From Tillus elongatus (lineage: Eukaryota; Arthropoda; Insecta; Coleoptera; Cleridae), in contig OZ023269.1 in assembly GCA_964006375.1 (NCBI GenBank), forward strand, positions 59,101,468 through 59,165,467: DNA of 64,000 bases, written 5' to 3'. How positions within the stretch are numbered: the stretch's first letter is position 1; each line of letters starts with the position of its first letter. Made by a program: the position numbers and the translations under genes. This document shows, piece by piece, positions 1-10,416 of this stretch. A model generated the notes under the pieces. The model was not told where the DNA came from. It searched no databases and worked only from the letters and a program-made list of their open reading frames with translations.

Positions 1-1
1 A

Positions 2-1180
2 GCAGCACCTGCAGTAGCTCTGGTCACGGGGCAGACGTGGCACAAAAGGTTGGGGCATATAAATACAGCGTACCTGAACAAGATGGTAAATGGAGCAGTC
101 GAAGGAATGGAATGTCAAGGACAAAGACAGTTTGATCTAAAAAATTGTATTACATGTTGCGAAACTAAGCAAACAAAATTGCCATTTAAAAACGCTGGTA
201 CAAGGGCCTCATCATTGTTAGAAATTATTCACACTGATATATGTGGACCAATGCAAACACAGTCACTAGGAGGGTCCAAGTATTTTTTAACATTCGAAGA
301 TGATTTTAGTCGAATGGGCTTTGTTTATTTTCTAAAAAGTAAGGATGAAGCATTTGGGTGTTTTAAAAATTTTAAGGCAATGGTGGAAAAACATAAGAAT
401 ATGTCGATTAAGTTTTTACGATTAGATAATGGTGGAGAATTTTGTTCAAATGAATTTGAAAATTATTTGAAGTCAAATGGTATAATACATCAGACTACTA
501 ACAGTTATACACCTGAACAGAATGGTATGTCGGAGAGACTAAACCGAACGTTAGTAGAGAAAGCGAGATGTATGCTATATGATGCAAATCTAGAAATTAA
601 ATTTTGGGCAGAAGCTGTGCATTGTGCGATGTACCTGAGAAATCGATCAATTGCTTCGGGCATTGACAAGACACCGTTTGAGGTATGGAATGAAAAAAGG
701 CCTAACTTGAAGCATTTGAGAATTTTTGGCAGTCATGCAATGATGCACGCACCTAAAAATTTAAGACAAAAATGGGATAAAAAGTCAAAAGAAGTTATTT
801 TTGTGGGAAACGAAGAACAAACAAAAGGCTATAGATTATATGATTATGAAAAGCATGAAGTTAAAATATGTAGAGATGTGATAGTTATGGAAGGAACAAG
901 TAGAAATGATAACTTAAAAAAGAGTTTAGAAATTGTTATAGAAGAAAATAATAATGAATTGTTAGAAATTGAAGATTCAGTGGGTGTTGAAACTGAGGTA
1001 ACTTCTGAAACAAATTCTGAAAGTGATTCAGGAAGTGAATATTACAGAGAAGAAGAAGATAGTGATTACACACCTACAGAATTAGTGTCAACTTCAGAAA
1101 CTATAAGAAAATCTGACAGGGAAAGAAAACCGAAAGGTTATGAAGATTTTGTGACATATGATGTGCAAAGATACTTGTGA
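2..1180 (+). pseudogene. Copia integrase region (5' partial)
   Basis: The reading frame is open from base 2, upstream of the first ATG, and begins with the copia GAG-pre-integrase signature (WHKRLGHIN at about 38-64) and the CITCCETKQ zinc-type motif. The integrase core follows with the acidic triad visible as IHTDICGPM, LRLDNGGEF and NGMSERLNRT. An acidic, Ser/Glu-rich linker follows at about 960-1110 and leads to the RT. The role is insertion of element cDNA into host DNA. The frame closes at 1180, where a one-base slip moves the RT into another frame, so the polyprotein is broken. Family assignment is firm; function is lost. Confidence 0.9.
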
Positions 1181-2287
1181 AGTTAAAAGTGATCCTGTTA
1201 CGTTGAAAGAAGCTCTCTCCAGGCCAGATGCCGAGATGTGGAGGCAAGCTATAAAAGAAGAGTTGGAAAGCTTCAGAGAAAACGACGCCTGGGAACTAGT
1301 GGACCTACCTAATGATTTGTCAACGATAGTGCCATGTAAGTGGGTGCTTAAGAGAAAGGTGAGTTGTGAAGGTGAAATTAGGTATCGTGCGAGACTAGTG
1401 GCAAAAGGTTTTGTTCAACAACCATAGGTATAGACTACGATGAGACTTTTGCACCAGTCATAAGATTTTCTAATTTGAGACTGTTATTTGCATTAGCTGT
1501 TAAATTAGGGTTAGATATATATCACCTAGACATGCAGACTGCTTTCTTAAATGGAGATTTAAAAGAATGTTTATATATGCAAATGCCTGAAGGTATGAAT
1601 GTGAATCAAAATAAAGTTTTAAAGTTAAAGAAAGCCATTTATGGGCTGAAACAGTCGTCACGAGCTTGGAATAAAAAGGTACATACTGTTTTACTAGAGC
1701 TAGGTTATATGCAATCAGCTTATGAGCCTTGCATTTATAGTAAAAGATCTAAAAATGTATTTACTCTTGTAGCGTTGTTTGTAGATGATTTTTTCTTATT
1801 TTCAAATAGTATCAAAGAAACAGATTTTTTGAAAAAAGAGTTGAAGTCTAGATTTAAAATTAAGGATTTGGGAAAAATTAAGGAGTGCTTAGGCATGACA
1901 GTTAATATTGATAAGGACAAAAATATTGTTTTAAATCAGAAAGATTATATATTAAAATTGTTAGATAAGTTTAACATGAAAGATGCTAAAGCTGTATGTA
2001 CGCCAATGGAGGCAAAAGTTAGTTTACAAAAAGTAGTTTTGACCGAAGAGAATAAAACTAAGTATCCCTACCAGACTTTAACAGGAAGTCTATTGTATTT
2101 ATCAGTATTAACAAGACCTGATATTAGTTATAGTTTAAGTTACTTATGTCAGTTCAATAATAATTATGACAAAAGTCATTGGATGTGTGCCAAACGTATT
2201 TTGAGATATTTAAAGGGCACTGCAGATTATTCAATAAAATTTTCAAAAAATGATACTGAATTGAAAGGTTTTGTTGATTCGGATTAG
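1158..2287 (+). pseudogene. Copia reverse transcriptase (RVT_2)
   Basis: This region carries the copia-type RT. An N-terminal piece (1158-1427) has EALSRPDAEMWRQAIKEEL and CKWVLKRK, and ends at a frameshift at about 1427 inside the KGF-Q-GIDYDETFAPV region. The rest (1475-2287) has the conserved LDMQTAFLNGDL, KAIYGLKQS and LFVDDFFLFS (VDD catalytic pair) blocks and the LTRPDIS motif. The stop at 2285-2287 replaces the Trp that normally follows this DSD motif, so RNase H is separated by a single nonsense change. The enzyme would copy element RNA to cDNA in virus-like particles. It is broken by one frameshift on each side and one stop. Confidence 0.9.
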
Positions 2288-2299
2288 GGTAGTGACAAT

Positions 2300-2713
2300 G
2301 TGGACAGGAAATCTTACACAGGTTTTTGCTTCTTACTGTCAAATGGTCCTATTTCTTGGGAAAGTCGGAAGCAGATATCTGTTGCCTTATCAAGCACAGA
2401 AGCTGAGTATATGGCAATCACAGAGGCTGCTAAAGAGGCCATATACTTAAAAAATATATTGCAAGATCTAATAGGTGTTGATAAACCTGTAGTAGTTTAT
2501 AATGATAATATGGGAGCGCAGAAACTGTCATATAATCATATGTATCACAAGCGTAGTAAACATATAGACATAAAGCACCATTATATAAGAGAAATTATTG
2601 CTAAAAATCAGATTGTCTTAAAATACTTACCTACTTCAGAGATGCCAGCTGATATGTTTACTAAAGGTTTAACTAGCATTAAGCATGATAAGTTTGTTAA
2701 GTGTTTAGTTTAG
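2300..2713 (+). pseudogene. Copia RNase H domain
   Basis: This is the C-terminal part of the copia polyprotein, in the same frame as the RT but after the TAG at 2285-2287. Diagnostic blocks are RKSYTGFCFLL, ISWESRKQ, ALSSTEAEYMA and KHIDIKHHYIRE, with the closing ADMFTKGL. The domain would remove RNA from the RNA:DNA hybrid during reverse transcription. The frame ends at 2713, 38 bases before the LTR, the usual spacing for a compact copia element. It is separated from the rest by a nonsense codon, so it is scored as part of a dead copy. Confidence 0.88.
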
Positions 2714-2751
2714 CATAATGAATTTATTTTTAAATATTCTCTAAGTGGGTG

Positions 2752-2899
2752 TGTTAAAAATTAATAGCGAATATTTAAAATTTAGCGCCCTCTAAACAAT
2801 GTTGGTAACACTGTTGTAGTTCAATAAGAATATAGTTAGTTGATGTCGAAGCATCGAACAGAGCATTTCATTTTCTATACTGGCGATAATTTTTTAACA
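2752..2899 (+). repeat. Copia 3' LTR (148 bp)
   Basis: The sequence starts tgttaaaaa and ends tttttaaca, a perfect 9-bp terminal inverted repeat of the TG...CA type. It is preceded by a purine-rich tract (aagtgggtg, 2743-2751) that fits a polypurine primer. The 5' LTR lies outside the window, so the end call rests on the inverted termini only. Confidence 0.7.
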
Positions 2900-3721
2900 T
2901 GACCAACATCGACTGAGCACCGGACCAATGCTCTACGCCGTTCACTACGAAGAACAAAGTGGGCCACATTCAACTTTGCTGAAAGACAATGTTATGGCAT
3001 CGGTACGTTGATTTACAGTTTTAAATACGCATCGATACTGTTTAATTGGAGTTACGGAACGTTGGACATTGTCAGTTCCTGGATGGGTGACCGATTTGTG
3101 ATCCCGGATCTGATGTTCAACTTTTTTTTAGTGAATTTTTGTCAAAAACATTTTTAGGCAAATTTTAGTGATTTTTTCTAAAAATATTTTTTCAAATTTT
3201 TGTGGCGAATTTGAATAAACAAATATTTTTAATGAGTTATTCTGAAAAAAAAAAACTCGCCAATTTTCAAGGCAACAATTTTGTTAGCAATTTTACTATA
3301 AAAATATTGTACAAACATATATAGTCTATTGTTTTAGCAGATGTTGGAGACTTTTTTTTGCGAATTTTTGTAAAAAAAAAACGTTATGCACCTTTCCAAG
3401 GAAAAAATATTTTTAGTGAATTTGTATAGGAACATGGTTTTTCTTTTGGTCAGTAAAATTGAATAAGCTGTTTTCATCATTAAAATTATTTATTCTTGTG
3501 TTCTTTTGCAATCCAGAAGGCAAAAAATTGATGCAAATAACTCAATTTGCTATGAAGCTAAAAACTTCACATTTGGTATGTACCTACTAGTCTCTACATA
3601 AACAACTTGCGTGTAGAATTTTAGCAAACATTTTCTTTAATTTTCGACAATACAACAATTTTCCGGAAGATGTAAAACTTGTTCGAATGGGCTGGCTAGC
3701 AAACTTACTTAGCAGAAGTCA
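2900..3721. other. Unassigned AT-rich DNA
   Basis: No coding signal was found. 3110-3450 is low-complexity, rich in repeated attttt/aaattt words. A stretch at 3071-3094 resembles the 3' half of 5S rRNA (see findings), but the rest of a 5S gene is not present. Confidence 0.5.
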
Positions 3722-3822
3722 GAATCACCTCAAAACCACAGAAATAATAACAGTGAGTTATGCGCTAGATAGCTGACGCTGGATAGCTATAGTTTTGGGG
3801 TGATTATGTTTTCCATTTCAGT
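3722..3822. repeat. Diverged short copy of the fold-back repeat
   Basis: The segment carries agtcagaatcacctcaaaa, then aataataacagtgagttatgcgctagata, and ends with ttttggggtgattatg. These are diverged copies of the two ends of the fold-back repeat that flanks gypsy A1 just downstream. Confidence 0.55.
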
Positions 3823-3878
3823 TTCAATTCAGTGTTCAACATCGGTTTTTTAAAAGACAGGTTGGACACTGTGGCTGG

Positions 3879-4030
3879 AAACTGATACAAAAAGCAGAAT
3901 CACCCCAAAAGACCACAAAAATAATAACAAAGAGTTATGCGCTAGATACATATTGCGACAATAAAGTTGTCTTCATCAGTAGTTGTCGCTAAACTACTGT
4001 CGCTAAACTAGTGTAGCGACAGTTACTGAT
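3879..4030. repeat. Fold-back repeat, left part (split by gypsy A1)
   Basis: It begins gatacaaaaagcagaatcac, the reverse complement of the far end at 9145-9167 (gtgattctgctttttgtatc). It continues as the reverse complement of the arm seen at 8772-8857. The interruption at 4030 is the insertion of gypsy A1, with ctgat at 4026-4030 repeated at 8767-8771. With the right part it forms a palindromic, non-coding TIR-type element. Confidence 0.75.
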
Positions 4031-4338
4031 TGTGGCGGTGGTTCCGACCGCAGTGTTTCCGTCAACACTACTCTGTGTTTCTCTTGACAGCTAAACGTTG
4101 CATTACGTTATTCGATAGCAAGCTGTCAAGAACTACTATATAAGAGACACCAGCGATCTCTCTCTGTCTCTCCTCGCTACCAACCGATACAGTAAAGATA
4201 CGTCTCTCCACGCTCGGTCAGTTATCTGTTATGTACTGTTGGATTGTTATATATAGTTTATTCAGTTAGTGAAATAATAAAGTATATTAAATGTTTACGT
4301 ATGGATTTAATATCAACAAGTGCAATGAAACATCCATA
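4031..4338 (+). repeat. Gypsy A1 5' LTR
   Basis: The LTR runs from tgtggcggtgg to catccata. It contains tactatataagag (TATA-box-like, about 4133-4145) and aataaag (about 4275-4281), which fits a polyadenylation signal. It is followed at once by the primer-binding site. The matching 3' LTR is at 8457-8766. Confidence 0.93.
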
Positions 4339-4339
4339 T

Positions 4340-4357
4340 TGGTGACCCCGTGCCGCA
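4340..4357 (+). other. Gypsy A1 primer-binding site
   Basis: The sequence tggtgaccccgtgccgca directly after the 5' LTR starts with TGG, complementary to the CCA end of a tRNA. Copy A2 has tggtgagcccgggccgca at the same place (29517). The primer tRNA was not identified. Confidence 0.7.
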
Positions 4358-4488
4358 AGCCGAAGATGCCCAGCCTGATGTTCCAGCCAACGTCGCCTAA
4401 CTTCCACGCACGTGCTCATGCCTACAGAAAACGAATATCTAAACAGGTCAGTCTTTTCTAATTTAAAAATTATCTGATTTTTTTCACA

Positions 4489-5259
4489 ATGGCCGAAGAT
4501 TCTCCAAGCAGCAATATCATGGCAAGGGTTGCAATAAAATTACCTCCTTTATGGAGACGTAACGTGAAAATCTGGCAAATGCAGGTTGACGCCCAGTTTG
4601 ATATATCGCAGATCAGTTCTGAAAAGACAAAATTCAGTCATGTACTCGCTATACTCGATCCTGATGTCGCAGAGTCAATTTCAGATTTTTTAACCCAACC
4701 ATTATCATCAACCCCCTATTCAGATCTAATGAAACGTCTTTTATTAGAATTTGAAGAGTCCGATAGTCGCAAACTAAATAAACTTTTAACAGAATTAGAA
4801 TTAGGCGACAGAAAACCATCGCAACTTTTACGCGAAATGAAGTTTTTAGCCGGTAGTCAGATTGGAGAAAATTTCCTTAAAATTTTATTTCTACAACGTT
4901 TACCAGTCAACGTTCGTTCAATTTTGGCTTTGAGCAACGATTCTCTAGAAAATTTGTCGGTTACAGCAGACAAAATCGTGGAATTTTCCGGAGATAAATA
5001 CAACGTGGCTGAAATTCAGTCACGCGAGCCCGACAAGCTAGCCAAATTAGAAGCGCAATTAGAGAAGCTAACAGCATCAGTCAACGAATTGCGAACGCGT
5101 TCCCGATCTACCTCCCGAGAAAGACCCAAGCTTTCTCGAAATTCCATAACCGCAAATTCCTCAACCTCCACGTGTTGGTATCATGAACGATTTGGCAACA
5201 AGGCCAAACGTTACATTCAACCTTGCAATTTCAAAGCAAAACATGTGTCGGAAAACTAA
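4489..5259 (+). CDS. Gypsy A1 Gag
   Basis: A 256-residue Gag-like protein that would form the virus-like particle and bind element RNA. The ATG follows tcacaatgg, the same start as in copy A2. Most of the protein is the helical core of insect gypsy Gags, with blocks such as QISSEKTKFSHVLAILDPD and FLQRLPVNVRSILALS. A basic Ser/Arg stretch (RSRSTSRERPKLSR) and a terminal Cys/His motif (CWYHERFGNKAKRYIQPC, about residues 229-246) follow. Copy A2 has Cys where this copy has Tyr, so one likely zinc ligand is lost here. The frame overlaps pol by 37 bases, with pol in the -1 frame, which fits a -1 ribosomal frameshift though no slippery site was proven. Confidence 0.85.
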   Translation: MAEDSPSSNIMARVAIKLPPLWRRNVKIWQMQVDAQFDISQISSEKTKFSHVLAILDPDVAESISDFLTQPLSSTPYSDLMKRLLLEFEESDSRKLNKLLTELELGDRKPSQLLREMKFLAGSQIGENFLKILFLQRLPVNVRSILALSNDSLENLSVTADKIVEFSGDKYNVAEIQSREPDKLAKLEAQLEKLTASVNELRTRSRSTSRERPKLSRNSITANSSTSTCWYHERFGNKAKRYIQPCNFKAKHVSEN

Positions 5260-8200
5260 TAAGGCACTCCCTTCACGCGGCAGGAGACGAGAGCCACCTA
5301 ACACGCCGACTTTTTATTTTTGATAGACGCTCCAATATGAAATTTCTAATCGACTCTAGAGCAGATATTTCAGTTATTCCACCCACTTACGACCAACGGA
5401 AATTTCAATCGAAACGTACCTTGTATGCTGCAAACGGGACCCCTATTCATACCTATGGCGAACAACTATTAGATTTGGATCTAGGTTTACGCCGTAGGTT
5501 CTGCTGGCCCTTCACACTTGCCGATATCAAGCAACCAATTATAGGCGCTGATTTTCTAGCAGAGTTTGCTTTACTTGTGGATATGAAACATAGACGTTTA
5601 ATCGATACAAAGACAAACCTCTCTAAGACCGGTGCTAACCCACCACCAGGAATTAATTCTAAAATTCATCTTGTAGACCCGACACACCAGTACTTCAAAT
5701 TGCTACAACAATTTCCTGACCTTTTTAAGGAAACTTCTTCTAGCAACCTTCCAGAGGTTGAGTTCTTCCATACTATAAGTACGGAAGGACCACCTGTCAC
5801 TGCAAAAGCTAGAAGATTGCCCCCAGAAAAGCTAGCTCAAGCAAAGCTAGAATTCCAGCACATGATGGACTTGGGAATTTGTAGACCCTCCAAAAGTCCA
5901 TGGTCAAGCCCCCTCCACATGGTGCAAAAAAAGGATGGCTCATGGAGACCATGTGGGGATTACCGAGCACTAAACGCTAAAACAATCCCAGACAAATATC
6001 CCATTCCAAATTTGCAGGATTTTAATGCCCAGTTAGAAGGCAAACGTATTTTTTCAAAATTAGATATCATTCGCGCTTTCCATCACATCCCAGTAGCACC
6101 TCAAGATATTCCCAAAACAGCAGTCATAACTCCATTTGGGTTATTCGAATTTGTTAAAACCCCATTTGGCCTTCGTAATTCAGCACAAACATTTCAAAGA
6201 TATTTACATTCAATTTTAAGACATCTCGACTTTGCCTACTCCTATCTTGACGATATTCTCGTTGCATCAGCCTCTGAAAAAGAACATCAAGAGCATCTAG
6301 CAAAACTTTTTCAGACACTTCAAGACAACGGCATCCGTATCAATTCATCTAAATGTGAATTCGGAGTGGCCGAAATTTCATTTTTAGGTTTTCGTGTAAA
6401 TAATCTGGATTATTTCCACTTCCTGAACGCATCAAAGCTATTACCGACCTACCTCTTCCCGATACCATTGAAAAACTCAGAAGATTTCTAGGTCTCATAA
6501 ATTTCTACCGTCGTTCTCTTCCACGTGCTGCGGAAATTCAGCAACCACTATTCGACCTCTGCCAGAATCCCAAAAAACGCGACAAACGTAAAATCGAGTG
6601 GACTCCTCAGACTCGAGAAGCATTCGAACGTTTGAAAGAGGCACTAAAAAACGCTACACTAATAGCTCATCCGTCTTCTTCGCTACCACTGATTCTCCAT
6701 GTCGATGCTTCTGATTATGCCGTAGGCGCTTCCCTCCAACAACTACGTGATCAAACACTAGAACCCCTAGGTTTCTACTCTAAAAAGCTTACTTCAGCCC
6801 AAAAATCTTACAGCACCTACGATCGCGAACTTCTAGCTGCTTATCAGGCAGTTAAATACTTTAGATATACCCTAGAAGGTCGCCATTTCACCATTTATAC
6901 GGACCACAAACCTTTGACATACGCTTTTGAACAACGCGTCGATAAAGCATCTCCAAGGCAACTACGACATTTAGACTTCCTAGGTCAATTTACCACAGAC
7001 ATTCGCTACATACCAGGTCCTACAAACATTCCCGCAGACTATTGTTCTCGCATTGAAACAATTTCACTTTCTTCCACTGTGTCACTCCAAGAAATTGCGC
7101 AAGCTCAGTCATCTTGTGAGGAACTCAAACACCTTCTGCAGTCTAAATCTTCCTCATACAAATTTCAAAACATGCCTCTTGACAACGGAATGAATCTTAT
7201 TTGCGATTCTTCTTCAAAGAAACTTCGCCCATTCATTCCGCTCAAATTTCGCCGAAAGATTTTCGATTCTATCCACAATTTATCTCACCCAGGCATATCA
7301 GCTTCAGTCGATCTGGTCCAGGATAGATTTTGTTGGCCCAAATTGAAACGCGATGTATCTCTTTGGTCTAAAACTTGCATTCCCTGCCAGAAAGTCAAGA
7401 TATGGAGACACACTTCCAGTGCCATTGGACAATACACCCCAGCCATGAGAAGATTCTCGCATATAAATGTTGACATTGTGGGACCATTACCAGCATCACA
7501 AGGTCAACGCTATCTGTTAACAATAATAGACAGATTTTCTCGATGGCCCGAAGCAATTCCATTGTCAGATATTACAGCAGAAACAGTAGCGAACACTATT
7601 TTATCATGCTGGGTCTCTCGTTTCGGTGTTCCGCAATACATCACCACAGACAGAGGTAAACAATTCGATTGCCACCTTTTCACACACCTCACTAAAACAC
7701 TAGGTGCAGACCACATCAAGACCACAGCTTACCACCCAGCAGCAAATGGTGTAATCGAGAGATGGCATAGAGTTCTGAAACAGGCCTTGAAAGCCCATAT
7801 GGACGAAAACTGGGTCGCTAAATTGCCAATTGTGTTACTAGGACTCAGATCGTACATAATTCCAGAATATCGCTCAACACCCGCTGAAATAGTCTACGGA
7901 GAATCAATCAAACTTCCCACCGACTTTTTCAACAGCACACAAGCTCATGATGTTCCACCACTTATATCTCAGCTGAAAGAAGACATAAGGAAACTTCGAC
8001 CAGTACCTTTTAAACATCATACTGCAAAAAAGGTATTTGTCCATCCTAAGCTTATGGAAGCTCCTTTTGTTTTTGTTCGCATTGATATTCCGCGAAAAAC
8101 TCTCGAACCAGTTTATGACGGCCCCTTTGAAGTGTTATCCCGAACTGACAAAGTCTTCAAAATCAAGAAATCACACGGAGAAGAGACAATTTCTGTTGAC

Positions 8201-8431
8201 CGTCTTAAACCCGCATTCATTCTTTGTGATAACGAACAGACAACTTTCCAGCCTCAGAGACATCCTAGTGAAACTGACAGTGACAGTGAAAGTCCAACAC
8301 CTAGTGAAACTGAAAGTGACAGTGAAAGTCCAACACCTAGTGAAACTGAAAGTGACAGTGAAGTTCCCGTTCCCGTTCAATCGACACGCCATGGACGTAG
8401 AGTTCGATTTCCACGAAGATACTTGAACTAA
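5223..8431 (+). pseudogene. Gypsy A1 Pol (protease-RT-RNase H-integrase), one frameshift
   Basis: Domains in order: an aspartic protease (FLIDSRADISV; the active-site D-S-G is D-S-R here but intact in copy A2), a gypsy RT with FSKLDIIRAFHHIPV and YLDDILVAS, an RNase H with [12 protein letters not shown] and TDHKPLTY, and an integrase with an HHCC zinc motif (HNLSHPG ... CIPCQK). The integrase triad is visible as [16 protein letters not shown] and NGVIERWHR. The C-terminus holds three near-identical 12-residue repeats, [12 protein letters not shown] type (8263-8364). A one-base loss near 6400 closes the first frame at 6491, and the true frame resumes and runs to 8431. The product would copy and insert the element. 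The protease change and frameshift make autonomy unlikely. Confidence 0.92.
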
Positions 8432-8444
8432 TAGCGTTGCCACT

Positions 8445-8456
8445 GAGAGGGGAGTA
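8445..8456 (+). other. Gypsy A1 polypurine tract
   Basis: The purine run gagaggggagta lies immediately before the 3' LTR and would prime plus-strand synthesis. Copy A2 has gggaggggagta at 33585-33596. Confidence 0.75.
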
Positions 8457-8766
8457 TGTGGCGGTGGTTCCGACCGCTGTGTTTCCGTCAACACTACTCT
8501 GTGTTTCTCTTGACAGCTAAACGTTGCGTTACGTTATTCGATAGCAAGCTGTCAAGAACTACTATATAAGAGACACCAGGGATCTCTCTCTCTCTCTCTC
8601 CTCGCTACCAACCGATACAGTAAAGATACGTCTCTCCACGCTCGGTCAGTTATCTGTTATGTACTGTTGGATTGTTTTATATAGTTTATTCAGTTAGTGA
8701 AATAATAAAGTATGTTAAATGTTTACGTATGGATTTAATATCAACAAGTGCAATGAAACATCCATA
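8457..8766 (+). repeat. Gypsy A1 3' LTR
   Basis: This is a 310-bp direct repeat of 4031-4338 with a few substitutions and a 2-bp CT-repeat difference. It ends catccata and is followed by the target duplication ctgat. Confidence 0.93.
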
Positions 8767-9167
8767 CTGATGAAGACAACTTCGTTGTCGAAATACGTAT
8801 CTAGCACATAACTCTTTGTTATTATTTTTGTGGTCTTTTGGGGTGATTCTGACCCCAAAAGACCACAAAAATAATAAAGAGTTATGTGCTAGATACGTAT
8901 TTCGACAACGAAGTTGTCTTCATCAGTAGCTGTCGCTAAACTACTGTCGCTAAACAACAACAAAAATAATAACAAAGGATTATGCGCTAGATACGTATTT
9001 CGCTAACGAAGTTGTCTTCATCAATCGCTGTCGCTAAACTACTGTCGCTAAATTAATTTAGCGACAGCTACTGATGAAGAAAACTTCGTTGTCGAAATAC
9101 GCATCTAGCGCATAACTCTTTGTTATTATTTTTGTGGCCTTTTGGGGTGATTCTGCTTTTTGTATCG
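8767..9167. repeat. Fold-back repeat, right part
   Basis: It holds four arms derived from one unit (core ctgatgaagacaacttcgtt ... ttttggggtgattctg): forward (8767-8857), reverse (8857-8950), a second reverse (8958-9040) and forward (9052-9167). The end at 9145-9167 is complementary to 3879-3901. There is no coding sequence. The ctgatga...gaaa core resembles a hammerhead ribozyme with one extra base; the best copy is on the minus strand at 8888-8930. Confidence 0.8.
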
Positions 9168-10176
9168 GTTTTTTTAATTTTCTATAAGCTATTTACCTGC
9201 CAAATTTATACATTTCGCTAATCACTTGGATAAGTTCGATAGCTGACCCAGTCAAAGTGGTTTTCTGACAAACAAGTTTTTCTCAAAACAAATTTGTATT
9301 TCCGACAAAAGTGCTTTTGTTATTTTTCGTAATTTGGATCATTTCTTTAAAACTTCGCTACCATAAGGCACTTACTGCGCCCTTTTTTAATATTGTCATT
9401 TAGATAATCAAATGATCTTTCTAAATAAAAAAGAAAATTGGGGGGTTTTATTTGTAAAAAAAATCCCTTGACATCATCATTTTAGAAGAATTAAATACCG
9501 AAAAATGATTTTAGAAGATTGTGCATTTTTTTAAAATAAAATTAACCTGTTTTTTTTTACAAAATAACATTTCTTATTTCGGTTTGTTGGCCGGACTATA
9601 TATTCCTAAACGGATATTATTATGTGGCCGTTTGTCTTTATCATATGCAGACACTTCTAATATTCACGCTCTTGTAAGAAACAATAAAAAAACCATAGTA
9701 GCCCTATCTCCATACCTGCTATAGACGCGCTCAAGTTTAGAACGACGTAATACACAAGTTGAAATGAGCGAGCCAGCTTTGTCAATTCGCTTATATCAGT
9801 ATAATAGCATGCAGCATACAAATACTGAAATATTACAACGCAGCAGCCTTAGTTAACATAATTTGTAGGGGGTGCCACCACACAGACACAATTTAGATGC
9901 CACAAATATGACTGTGTGAACACACACCGAAGACAAGTATTGTAGCAACATACACACGACTGAATTTATTCTGAAGTAATTGGCATTAACGTCACTTTTG
10001 GCCTCTTGGAAGAGACAGAGTATTGTGTGAAGTAAAAAAATGTGAAAATCAAACACAAAACGCTATCTGTTGAAAATATGTAGCCAATTTCCTTGTGGCA
10101 TCATGTGTATGGTGCCGTAATTCTGGACGGTGCCAGACCACAGCTTTATGCACACACAAAGTGCCATAAGGATATC
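9168..10176. other. Unassigned DNA with a MITE-end fragment
   Basis: No gene was recognised. Bases 9352-9382 (ttcgctaccataaggcactt and following) match the inverted ends of the small repeat at 55722-56034, so this is probably a solo end of that family. The open frames here have no recognisable protein similarity. Confidence 0.45.
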
Positions 10177-10202
10177 GACACACACACACACACACACTCG
10201 CG

Positions 10203-10233
<31 letters not shown>

Positions 10234-10416
10234 AACCAACCAACCAACCAACCAACGAACCAACCAACCAACCAACGAACCAACCAACGAATCAACGAAC
10301 GAACCAACCAACCAACCAACCAACCAACCAACCAAGCAAGCAAGCAACCAACCAACCAACCAAGCAGACAACCAACCAACCAACCAAGCAAGCAAGCAAC
10401 CAACCAACCAAGCAAC
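10177..10416. repeat. Compound microsatellite (CA)n-(CG)n-(CA)n-(CCAA)n
   Basis: There is a CA tract (10177-10196), a short CG run (10198-10210), CA again to about 10234, then about 175 bases of CCAA units with GAA and GCAA variants. The long frames in all registers here are repeat artefacts. Confidence 0.95.

Larger units (their letters stand above)
1..2899 (+). mobile_element. Ty1/copia LTR retrotransposon, 3' portion
   Basis: Protein-coding remains occur in the copia order: GAG-pre-integrase, integrase, reverse transcriptase, RNase H, then a 3' LTR. The element is cut at its 5' side by the window edge, so gag, protease and the 5' LTR are not visible. The coding part is interrupted by two frameshifts (about 1160-1175 and 1425-1435) and one in-frame TAG (2285-2287), so this copy cannot make an intact polyprotein. 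The integrase-before-RT order separates it from the gypsy and BEL elements in the window. Confidence 0.93.
4031..8766 (+). mobile_element. Ty3/gypsy LTR retrotransposon A, copy 1 (A1)
   Basis: This is a 4736-bp near-complete element: 5' LTR, primer-binding site, gag, pol (protease, RT, RNase H, integrase), polypurine tract and 3' LTR. The 5-bp target duplication ctgat is at 4026-4030 and 8767-8771. By eye the two LTRs differ at about 6-8 of 310 positions, so the insertion is fairly recent. Coding damage is small: one single-base deletion in pol near 6400 relative to copy A2, plus lost key residues in protease and gag. The insertion splits a fold-back repeat. Confidence 0.95.

Noticed and set aside
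8037..8494. Alternative-frame ORFs over the 3' end of gypsy A1 (and at 33183-33652 in A2)
   Set aside because: Shadows of the repeated Ser/Glu/Asp-rich tail of Pol; the 36-bp repeats keep other frames open.
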